Source: an uncultured Eubacteriales bacterium
Lineage (GTDB): Bacteria > Bacillota > Clostridia > Christensenellales > Pumilibacteraceae
Reading direction: 5' to 3'
DNA length: 37,899 nucleotides
NCBI GenBank assembly: GCA_900543755.1
Contig: UQSP01000014.1
Coordinates: 1-37,899, forward strand
Of the stretch, positions 31,999 to 37,899 are shown piece by piece. Both the position numbers and the translations under genes were made by a program. The notes under the pieces are model-generated. The model saw only the letters and a program-made list of their open reading frames with translations, ran no database searches and had not been told where the DNA came from. How positions within the stretch are numbered: the stretch's first letter is position 1; each line of letters opens with the position of its first letter.

Positions 31999-32064
31999 GT
32001 TCAATCTGACTTGCACCCGTGCCGCCAGACAGAGTCGCGATTGAACCCGCGGCTCTGTTATTTT
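31999..32064 (+). promoter_or_regulatory. Terminator with mutually exclusive upstream pairing
   Basis: CAGAGTCGCG (32030-32039) pairs with CGCGGCTCTG (32048-32057), then TTATTTTT: a terminator. GATTGAAC (32039-32046), in its loop and arm, can instead pair exactly with GTTCAATC (31999-32006). The two folds compete, as in attenuators; no leader peptide or known riboswitch is recognised. Confidence 0.4.
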
Positions 32065-32175
32065 TGTATTAAGGGGGTTGCCGGAATCATAATCGATACC
32101 GAAGTTTATGTTCCTCAATTGTCAGACTTCTACTTGACGCAGAAAAGAGATGCCCACGGCAACTATACAAAATAG
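32065..32175 (+). pseudogene. Possible C-terminal gene stub
   Basis: The frame reads GIIIDTEVYVPQLSDFYLTQ and then KRDAHGNYTK, and its stop (TAG) lies in the stem of the terminator at 32169-32197, as real gene ends often do. A terminator lies upstream in the same frame and no start or RBS is seen, so at most this is the end of a lost gene. Not recognised. Confidence 0.3.
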
Positions 32176-32197
32176 GCGGTAAGTGCCGCCTATTTTT
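32169..32197 (+). terminator. Terminator
   Basis: AAATAGGCGG (32170-32179) pairs with CCGCCTATTT (32186-32195) and T's follow. Confidence 0.75.
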
Positions 32198-32286
32198 CTC
32201 CAAATTTTACCGTTTCGGGAGGCTCAGCGTAGCACAGCTTTCGCGGAAGTCAATGCGAAAAAATATCACTGAAAAATAGAATATCT

Positions 32287-33012
32287 TTGAGCCGTCAAAG
32301 CCGGGAAGAATTATCTTCTCGGCTTTTTCTATGCCAAAAACAACATACGGGTGCCGACTTGCAAGCGTATAAAAAATACCGTATGCAGTTATCCAAAGAA
32401 GCCGAACTCAAAGAGCTACGAACATTCTTCAAAAACGACCTTGAAAAGTTTGTTTTGTATATCCGCAGTCAGAACACGAACCCGTATTCGTATCGGGATT
32501 ACTTGCGCGCCTGCAATTATCTCGGCTTGGATATGACGGAAAACAAGAACCGCTTTCCCCACGATTTCAAACGTTGGCACGATATTCGTATAGACGAATA
32601 CAACACCGCAAAAGCATTGAAAGACGAGCAGGAACGTAAAGCCCTTTACGACAGATTTGCCGCCGTAGCAAGCAAGTATTTAGGGCTTGAATACGATAAA
32701 AAGTCGGTCTATATAGCGATTATCGCACAAAAGCCGTCGGATCTCATTCACGAAGGCGAACTGCTTCACCATTGCGTAGGACGTATGGGTTACGATCAAA
32801 AATTTGCGAGAGAAGAATCGCTTATATTCTTTATCCGCACCAAAGAGCAACCCGACGTTCCGTTCGTTACGATTGAGTATTTGCCGACACAAAAACGCAT
32901 TTTACAGTGTTACGGCGACCACGATTCGAAGCCCACAGAAGAAGTTATAAACTTCGTCCATAAAAAGTGGCTGCCTTACGCAAACAGAAAGATAAAACAA
33001 TTAGCGGCTTAA
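32287..33012 (+). pseudogene. pcfJ-like gene, 5'-truncated
   Basis: The open frame is 241 codons from a TTG at 32287, but the first 15 codons contain a complete terminator (AAAGCCGGGAAGA 32297-32309, TCTTCTCGGCTTT 32314-32326, T's), and no start has a Shine-Dalgarno. The recognisable part begins near residue 30. The C-terminal 120 residues match the PcfJ domain of conjugative-plasmid pCF10 relatives: LIHEGELLHHCVGRMGY, SLIFFIRTKEQPDVPFVTIE, then KRILQCYGDHDSKPTEEV. Full PcfJ-like proteins are roughly twice as long. It therefore looks like the tail of an old integrative conjugative element whose 5' end has been lost. The small gene at 33033 follows after 20 nt. Confidence 0.7.
32297..32328 (+). 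terminator. Terminator inside the truncated pcfJ 5' end
   Basis: 13-bp arms with one G-T wobble (32297-32309 and 32314-32326) and five T's. It shows that the sequence before about 32330 is not native pcfJ coding sequence. Confidence 0.75.
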
Positions 33013-33032
33013 CCGCAAAGGAGATTAAAACT

Positions 33033-33323
33033 ATGGCAAACTACTACCGCATTACCGCTTATCACCCCGAAAAGAATATTTCCGTTATTATGGACTCAAA
33101 CGGAATGTTCGAGAAACTTTGGCAGTTCTCGGCTTTCCTCGTCGAAAAAGGTTTCGATATTATCGCCGTTGGCAAAGAAGATAACTTTACGGACGGAAAT
33201 ATCGAAAGGCAAACCGAACCTTTGCCCGACAAAATAATGCTTCGTGCCTGTGCATTGAATAAACCGAACGTTACGAACGGAAAAATCGAAGTGGGCGGCA
33301 AATTTTATACGTCAAACAGATAA
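33033..33323 (+). CDS. Small conserved-looking ICE-associated protein
   Basis: 96 residues from ATG 33033, with AAGGAG 9 nt upstream. Soluble, alpha/beta in character, starting MANYYRITAYHPEKNISVIM and containing FEKLWQFSAFLVEKGFDIIA. I do not recognise a family. It directly follows the pcfJ remnant and is followed by a terminator, so it is probably a leftover gene of the same conjugative element. The frame extends upstream into pcfJ, but the RBS decides the start. Confidence 0.7.
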   Translation: MANYYRITAYHPEKNISVIMDSNGMFEKLWQFSAFLVEKGFDIIAVGKEDNFTDGNIERQTEPLPDKIMLRACALNKPNVTNGKIEVGGKFYTSNR

Positions 33324-33338
33324 CTTAATCTTTAACGT

Positions 33339-33366
33339 AAAGGGAGTTTCAACGCTCCCTTTTTTT
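33339..33366. terminator. Terminator after the ICE-associated protein
   Basis: AAAGGGAG (33339-33346) pairs with CTCCCTTT (33355-33362), then T's. Confidence 0.8.
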
Positions 33367-33420
33367 ATGCCGAACACACCCTTTAATCGACGATAGAAAA
33401 AGCAATGTACAAACTTGAAT

Positions 33421-33864
33421 TTATAAGCGCCTTTGCAAATAAACCATATCTATTAACTGAACACCGCACTCATAAATTGGGCAGTCGTAATTGTCGGTAA
33501 AGAAATTTGCAATTCGGTGAGAGCGGACAAAGCCGCATTTTTCGTAAAACGGTATTGTCAGAGGACTGTCGCCCGTTCCAACCTGTAAAACGGAATTGCG
33601 CCCCTTGTATTTACGAACAAGAAATTCGATCAGCGCTCTGCCGTATCCCTTTTTTTGTTCTTTTGGCATTACCGCAATATTTTTAATTTCAACTATTCCG
33701 TTACCTTCGTCGGTAACAACGCATTCAGCCTTAACATTACCGTCTATAAGTACATACATACTACCTCTATCAAGATAGCGGTCGATCATATTCTCTTGCT
33801 CATCCGCCAACAGTAACAACGAGATATATCGCTTTTTATTTTCTTTTACTTCTCGAATATCCAT
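33421..33864 (-). CDS. GNAT-family N-acetyltransferase
   Basis: 147 residues, a complete GNAT fold. Motif A with the acetyl-CoA loop is IAVMPKEQKKGYGRALIEFL (Q-x2-G-x-G). Beta-4/5 follow with LQVGTGDSPLTIPFYEKCGF, typical of the group acting on small amines or peptides. AAGGAG lies 6-7 nt before ATG 33864. It is read alone from its own promoter, convergent to the ICE-remnant genes. The acceptor is unknown. Confidence 0.88.
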   Translation of the reverse strand: MDIREVKENKKRYISLLLLADEQENMIDRYLDRGSMYVLIDGNVKAECVVTDEGNGIVEIKNIAVMPKEQKKGYGRALIEFLVRKYKGRNSVLQVGTGDSPLTIPFYEKCGFVRSHRIANFFTDNYDCPIYECGVQLIDMVYLQRRL

Positions 33865-33899
33865 ATCGTTGCTCCTTTAGGTGTCGATTTATCAAGATA

Positions 33900-33928
33900 A
33901 TTATACCTTTTTTCACCGCAAAAATCAA
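33900..33928 (-). promoter_or_regulatory. Promoter of the acetyltransferase gene
   Basis: On the minus strand TTGATT (33923-33928), 17-bp spacer, TATAAT (33900-33905). Confidence 0.65.
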
Positions 33929-34067
33929 TGGCTTGACCGGGTTGTAAACGCTATTGTTTTTACTCTCAAACTCGAAAGGATTTTGCGACTTTGGCAATTA
34001 GGCGTGTGCTTGTTGTGACATAACTTTATGGACACTATCTGATAGAGAGCGTGAATGGGCAGAAAAT

Positions 34068-34100
34068 AAGCGTATGAGTCGGTCAAACCCATACGCTTTT
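34068..34100. terminator. Terminator of the serine recombinase gene
   Basis: AAGCGTATG (34068-34076) pairs with CATACGCTT (34090-34098). On the minus strand it is followed by ATTTTCTG, on the plus strand by TT. It may lie close to one end of the mobile element. Confidence 0.65.
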
Positions 34101-34102
34101 CG

Positions 34103-35728
34103 CTATTTTTTAAGTTTATGACGTAAGACAGAAGCTATATCGACTTTATACACGATATCTATCTCGCGCTCTTTTCCTGTCGTCTTCGGCGATCCTCCGA
34201 TAATGATTCGGTCTATCAATTCGTAGCACATCTCGCGGGTAAGTTCGGGCGCTTCAAGATATTTCTTTATGTTCCGTATGAAGTCGTCCGCGCTCTGTAT
34301 CGTAGTTGTCGTTTCGGTGAGCTTCTTTTCCAGCTCTGTAATTTCAGCCTCGAGTATTTTCTGTTCATCGGAATACTTCTGAATAAAGCTAATACAGATA
34401 TCTTCGGGCATTTTGCCTTTCAGCCTGTCCTCGTATGCAAGTTGCATAAGGCGGGATAATTCTTCCGCGCGTTTACGCTTTGTCTGCAATTCTTTCTTGG
34501 CGGACTTAATCGCCTGATCCGCAAGTTCGGCGTTATGCCGTATAAAGTCCTCCCGGATAGCTTTCTCGTCAAGGACGATCCTTTGCGCCATTGTCTGTAT
34601 ATCGTCACGGACAATCGCCTCAATATCTTTCGCCTGTATGAAATGCGAAAAGCAATATGATTTTCCCAACCGTACATGATTGCCGCAGTTGAAATTGAAA
34701 TCTACTTTGCTGTTGCGGTTGATGGAATTCATCTTCATTTTCCCGCCGCAGTCTGCGCAATACAGAAACCCCGATAACGGATGCGTATATCCGCGCTTTG
34801 TTTTCCTGCCCTGCGCTACGGATTTCTCTACTTCGCGTACTTTATCCCAAAGCTCCTGCGTTATGATCGCCTCGTGCGTATTTTTTACTACGATCCATTC
34901 GCTTTCGTCTTTCTTATACCGCTTGTGGTTCTTATAAGAAATCGAACTCCAACGCTGCTGCGCCATATGCCCCAGATAAGTGGGATTATTTAAGATGCTG
35001 TTCACGGCGCAGAAAGACCATAAGCCCATGTTTTCTTTGCGCCCGACGATTCCGTACTTCTCCATGCTGTAACGGCTGGGATTCATGACACCTTCGGCGT
35101 TCAGGATATCCGCTATCTTATGCGGGCTTAATCCGCTCGCACGCATTTCAAATATTCTCTTAACGACTGCGGCTGCTTCTTCGTCAATGACCGGCGTTTT
35201 CTTTTCGGTATCGCCTTTGACATAACCGTAAGGAGCTTTCCTCGCATGATACTTGCCGTCCTTTGCATTGCTCTTTAATACCACGCGAATCTTCTTGCTC
35301 GTGTTCGCGGCATGCCACTCGTTGAAAACGTTCATTATCGGCATCATTTCCATTGCGCCGCTGTCACGGTTTTCCGTATCCACGTTATCCTGTATGGCGA
35401 TAAATCGAATACCGAACGCCGGAAACACATAATCTACGTACTGCCCGACCTCGATATAGTTCCTGCCGAAACGGGATAAATCCTTTACGATGATCGTATT
35501 TATGATGCCCGTCTTTGCATCATCCAGCAATCTCTGAACTCCGGGGCGTTGGAAAGTAGTACCCGACACGCCGTCGTCTATGTATTCGTCGTGGATCTCA
35601 AAGCCGCGTTCTTCGGCGTACTTGCGGAGTATCGTTCTTTGGTTGTCTATGGACACCGATTCGCCTTGGCGTTCGTCCTCTTGGGAAAGTCTGTAATACA
35701 ATCCCGCTATGTAGTGTTTCTGTTTCAT
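34103..35728 (-). CDS. Large serine recombinase (TnpX-like)
   Basis: 541 residues. The N-terminal resolvase domain has the nucleophile S15 in YYRLSQEDE, and the catalytic arginines lie in IVKDLSRFGRNYIEVG. The recombinase domain (about 160-280) includes RKAPYGYVKG and SPHKIADILNAEGV. A zinc ribbon (FLYCADCGGKM) is followed by a long coiled coil (about 395-480) and a short C-terminal segment (IIIGG ... REIDIVYK) like DUF4368. This is the layout of TnpX of Tn4451/4453, which excises and inserts elements through a circular intermediate, often at GA dinucleotides. Its own RBS (GTGAGG) lies 8 nt before ATG 35728. It follows the TnpW-like gene by 10 nt, so the two are co-transcribed. Confidence 0.94.
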   Translation of the reverse strand: MKQKHYIAGLYYRLSQEDERQGESVSIDNQRTILRKYAEERGFEIHDEYIDDGVSGTTFQRPGVQRLLDDAKTGIINTIIVKDLSRFGRNYIEVGQYVDYVFPAFGIRFIAIQDNVDTENRDSGAMEMMPIMNVFNEWHAANTSKKIRVVLKSNAKDGKYHARKAPYGYVKGDTEKKTPVIDEEAAAVVKRIFEMRASGLSPHKIADILNAEGVMNPSRYSMEKYGIVGRKENMGLWSFCAVNSILNNPTYLGHMAQQRWSSISYKNHKRYKKDESEWIVVKNTHEAIITQELWDKVREVEKSVAQGRKTKRGYTHPLSGFLYCADCGGKMKMNSINRNSKVDFNFNCGNHVRLGKSYCFSHFIQAKDIEAIVRDDIQTMAQRIVLDEKAIREDFIRHNAELADQAIKSAKKELQTKRKRAEELSRLMQLAYEDRLKGKMPEDICISFIQKYSDEQKILEAEITELEKKLTETTTTIQSADDFIRNIKKYLEAPELTREMCYELIDRIIIGGSPKTTGKEREIDIVYKVDIASVLRHKLKK

Positions 35729-35738
35729 ATCGTTTACC

Positions 35739-35933
35739 TCACTTTTTCATTGTGCGTTGCACGGCAATGGACTTCATCGTCTGTTCAAAGTCTTTGCCGC
35801 CGTTGAAATACCTGCGGACATAATAGGTTTGCCTGCCCACAGTCTTTCGTTTGCTGATAGACGGAGAGAAGAAGTAATTATTTTCAAAATCTTCTATCCT
35901 GCCGTAAATCGTTTTGACCTCAATGTTGTTCAT
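35739..35933 (-). CDS. TnpW-like small transposon protein
   Basis: 64 residues. The C-terminal part, KRKTVGRQTYYVRRYFNGG followed by KDFEQTMKSIAVQR, follows the TnpW pattern I know from Tn4451-type elements (K-x-IG-x-TTY-x-V-x2-HF-x3-S-x-ET). TnpW proteins accompany TnpX recombinases; their exact role is not established. AGGAGG lies 7 nt before the ATG, and the recombinase gene follows after 10 nt. A large inverted-repeat structure precedes it. Confidence 0.7.
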   Translation of the reverse strand: MNNIEVKTIYGRIEDFENNYFFSPSISKRKTVGRQTYYVRRYFNGGKDFEQTMKSIAVQRTMKK

Positions 35934-35959
35934 TTTTTATCCTCCTGTTTGTTTACTTT

Positions 35960-36106
35960 GCCTTTCGGCGGAGACGAAACAAACGGAAACGCAAGATTCG
36001 TCCCCTTGCTGTCCTGTCTGTTACTTTCCGTCAAGGGTTGCCGAAGGCAATGCACTTTACCCTTGACGAAAAGGGCGTTTCCGTTTACGCTCTCCCGGCG
36101 AAAGAC
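35960..36106 (-). other. Large nested inverted-repeat element between rep and tnpW
   Basis: A 147-bp stretch filling the gap between rep and tnpW. The outer arms 35960-35992 and 36075-36106 are imperfect inverses, with a perfect 12-bp core AAACGGAAACGC (35981-35992) to GCGTTTCCGTTT (36075-36086). Inside are GCAAG/CTTGC (35991-36009) and a perfect 10-bp hairpin, CGTCAAGGGT (36029-36038) with ACCCTTGACG (36059-36068), which itself encloses GCC-GAA-GGC. It could be a rolling-circle or transfer origin, a structured leader of tnpW, or an attenuator. Confidence 0.65.
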
Positions 36107-36114
36107 AAATGAAT

Positions 36115-37008
36115 TTAATTTACCTTCGGCATTTTTGCTATGACTTCCGGACTTACTTTGCCTATGACTTCGCCGTCCATCATGCAGGTAAAATCGTCCG
36201 CAAGTATCGCTTTTCTGTCGTCTATCCCGTATGGAGCGAGAATATCCTCGTCTATTACGTCGGAAACGAAATATGTTGGCAGCTTCCCGCCGTAGATAAG
36301 GCGTTCGCCGGACTTCTCTATGTACTTCATCAGATACCCCAAAGAGTGTTGTACTTCTTCCGGCGAGCCGAGCGGCTGGAAGTCGTTGCGCCCGTATCGT
36401 TCAAGGAAATAGGTGTTCTGATGCGCCGTCTGTATACGGTGGTCTTTTGTGCTGTAATCCCTTATCTCAATGAGTTCTCCGACCATGCCGTTGGATGGAA
36501 TATAGAAGATACCATGGAAATGCAGGCGGTTTGTATCGCCTCCTCGTTCCCATACGCCGATATGCTTCCAGCCTTTGCGGGCGACAAGGTGCTTGAACGT
36601 ATTGCGCAAGGACTTACGGAAGCTTTCTTCAGTGTGCTTTTCGTCCGAAAAGGTGAAAGTGCAAAAATAACTCCATTCTCTCTGTAAATTCACCTTCTTG
36701 GACAAACGGACTTTTCTGCGGATTGCATTCGTCTTTTTGCGTTCATTGTTCCGCTCCACGTATTCTTTCCGCTGCTCCTTGTCTGGGATCGCCTCTTCCA
36801 TAGCTTTTTGCATACATGCTTTGCGTTCTTTGCGCGGCAGTTTTTGACTTTCCTTGTAGGCGGCTTCGAATTGCGCTTTTTGTTCGACCTCTTTGGGTGT
36901 TGACGGAATGGCTGCCCGTCGTCGCTTATGTCCCTGCGGAAAGTTTTCCTTCGGGGTGGCGATGTAATGACTTCCGTCAAACGAGATTTTTGCTGCTTTG
37001 TAAGGCAT
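36115..37008 (-). CDS. HUH rolling-circle replication initiator (Rep)
   Basis: 297 residues from ATG 37008, where AAGGAGG (37019-37025) fits; an ATG 10 codons upstream has no RBS. Rolling-circle motifs are in order: motif 1 FCTFTFS (115-121), the HUH metal-binding motif LHFHG (H163, H165), and motif 3 YLMKYIEKSG with tyrosines 225 and 229 and K232. The N-terminal 100 residues are strongly basic. Such proteins nick an origin, stay covalently attached through the tyrosine and start replication of plasmids, phages or excised integrative elements. It lies between a sigma-like HTH gene and the tnpW-recombinase genes, so it probably replicates the excised circle. The hairpin array directly upstream is the natural origin candidate. 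Confidence 0.88.
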   Translation of the reverse strand: MPYKAAKISFDGSHYIATPKENFPQGHKRRRAAIPSTPKEVEQKAQFEAAYKESQKLPRKERKACMQKAMEEAIPDKEQRKEYVERNNERKKTNAIRRKVRLSKKVNLQREWSYFCTFTFSDEKHTEESFRKSLRNTFKHLVARKGWKHIGVWERGGDTNRLHFHGIFYIPSNGMVGELIEIRDYSTKDHRIQTAHQNTYFLERYGRNDFQPLGSPEEVQHSLGYLMKYIEKSGERLIYGGKLPTYFVSDVIDEDILAPYGIDDRKAILADDFTCMMDGEVIGKVSPEVIAKMPKVN

Positions 37009-37104
37009 TGCTTTTTTTCCTCCTTGTATTTTTTGCATAGCTTAAACCTTAAACTCGCAAGGTTTTTGCACCTTTACGAAATTCCTTGGAATAATTCTAC
37101 AAGT

Positions 37105-37334
37105 CAAACCGGCAAGGTTTCTTGCCACTTTGAAAAAGTTTTTCGCTTGCTTTTTCCACAATGTAGCAGTCAAATAGGAAGACTATTTTCTTATTTGAAA
37201 AAGTTTTTCTGCTTGTTCGCTGCAAATTTTCATTTCAGCGAAAGTTTTAGCACGCAAATACGACAGTTTTTGACGTATTCAAAAAACTTTTTCATAAGCA
37301 TACAAATCAAAGGGGCAGGTTTTTTGCCACTTTG
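37105..37334. repeat. Array of four degenerate hairpin repeats upstream of rep
   Basis: Hairpins at 37105-37132 (GGCAAG/CTTGCC inside CAAA/TTTG), 37171-37197 (CAAATA/TATTTG), 37257-37279 (AATACG/CGTATT) and 37308-37334 (GGCA/TGCC inside CAAAG/CTTTG). Each is followed on the plus strand by GAAAAAGTTTTT or a close variant. Start-to-start distances are 66, 86 and 51 bp. A weaker fifth unit (GCAA/TTGC) lies near 37057-37069. Irregular spacing and divergent arms rule out CRISPR; an iteron or origin region is likely. Confidence 0.6.
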
Positions 37335-37372
37335 AAAAAATATTGTAGAAATTATGCACCGAGGAACATGAG

Positions 37373-37404
37373 AAAAGGCAGTTGCTTTATAGCAAGCAAC
37401 CGCC
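37373..37404 (-). terminator. Terminator after the sigma-like gene
   Basis: On the minus strand GGCGGTTGCTT pairs with AGCAACTGCC, then TTTTCTC. Confidence 0.7.
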
Positions 37405-37429
37405 TCTAATGAAATGTGCAGTTAAAAAT

Positions 37430-37899
37430 CTATCCGTATATCGCGGAATACCTCGCACGCATTTTCTCGAAGTATTCATATACCGTGCTTACCGCTCTCG
37501 AAAGCAGTTTCGCTATTTCGGGATAACTCAAGCCCGACATACGGTAATCGAGCGCAAGATTCATATTTTCCGTAAGGTTAAGGGAAGCCGCGATCTCGTC
37601 TGCTCGTGAGTAGTCTTGTTCTTCGTCTGACTGATGTCCATATTCGGGTTTCGGTTCTTCTCTTGTGATTTCAAGGCTTTGGCATTTACAGAAAATTCTG
37701 TAATCTCTTGACACCATTTTGGTGACGATGAGATAACACTCCGTCTTTATCGTTCTCGGTTTGCCTCTTTTGGAGACATAAAGTACATCGTCCAAATACT
37801 CTCCGAAGTGGCCGCATAAGAATAACGCCACGCTTTGGACGAAGTCGTAACTGTCCGAAAAGATATATCCGGGCTCGTGTTTGCCGAAAATGTCCCGGC
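37430..37899 (-). CDS. Sigma-factor-like HTH protein, 5' end beyond the window
   Basis: The frame is open to the window edge (156 codons visible), so the start lies outside; an internal GTG at 37831 is not a convincing start. The C-terminus carries a sigma-region-4-type helix-turn-helix: ALDYRMSGLSYPEIAKLLSR and AVSTVYEYFEKMRARY. The middle is charged and variable. In TnpX-type elements a sigma-like or HTH gene of this size often precedes rep. It could drive or regulate the element's own genes, or be only a DNA-binding protein. The terminator follows 26 nt after its stop. Confidence 0.7.
   Translation of the reverse strand, partial: RDIFGKHEPGYIFSDSYDFVQSVALFLCGHFGEYLDDVLYVSKRGKPRTIKTECYLIVTKMVSRDYRIFCKCQSLEITREEPKPEYGHQSDEEQDYSRADEIAASLNLTENMNLALDYRMSGLSYPEIAKLLSRAVSTVYEYFEKMRARYSAIYG

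Noticed and set aside
31909..32118. 69-codon minus-strand frame
   Set aside because: Overlaps competing hairpins and a terminator, with no RBS or recognisable domain.
37085..37345. Possible CRISPR array
   Set aside because: Units differ in sequence and spacing (51-86 bp), spacers are not distinct, and no cas gene is present.

Overview
The window looks like part of a chromosome from an uncultured, low-to-medium GC Clostridia-type Firmicute. This rests on purine-rich Shine-Dalgarno sites before most genes, consensus TTGACA/TATAAT promoters with 17-bp spacers, many Rho-independent terminators, and families typical of that group (PepV-like dipeptidase, OmpR-type two-component pair, beta/gamma subunits of a Na+-pumping decarboxylase, a Tn4451/TnpX-type serine recombinase with TnpW, a PcfJ remnant). 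The first 47 bases are not genomic: they are an Illumina Nextera i5 adapter with its index, so the true contig starts near base 48.

Bases 48-28,000 are mostly ordinary chromosome in short transcription units. In order they hold: an AraC regulator facing gltX; a dipeptidase-thioredoxin operon; a sugar-isomerase-like gene divergent from a second AraC regulator; a HAD phosphatase; a polar amino-acid ABC operon (binding protein, permease, ATPase); a riboswitch-like leader followed by decarboxylase beta and gamma subunits; membrane and zinc-ribbon proteins of unknown role; an EamA transporter; a TetR regulator divergent from two small membrane proteins; tRNA-Arg(ACG); a zinc-ribbon/membrane/leucine-rich-repeat protein; a histidine kinase-response regulator pair; an aldo/keto reductase; a TPR protein; and a MATE efflux pump.

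From tRNA-Ser(GGA) at 28.4 kb onward the window is accessory and eroded. The last bases of the tRNA are duplicated downstream across a run of small hairpins. Next come a TerB-like protein, an ABC ATPase and permease collapsed into one short reading frame, an MDR dehydrogenase without the usual zinc ligands, about 1.1 kb with no convincing gene but two 45-bp hairpin repeats, a 5'-truncated pcfJ remnant and an acetyltransferase. The final 3.9 kb is a compact mobile element read on the minus strand: a sigma-like HTH protein (cut by the window edge), an HUH rolling-circle Rep, a TnpW-like small protein and a large serine recombinase. It has two unusual structured DNA stretches, one upstream of rep and one between rep and tnpW.

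The most interesting single observation is the ABC-transporter binding protein (9804-10679). Its two halves are in reversed order relative to the standard family, a circular permutation cut at the interlobe hinge, and its partner ATPase carries a basic insertion. Next are the yybP-ykoY-like riboswitch before the Na+-pump genes and the structured elements of the terminal mobile element.
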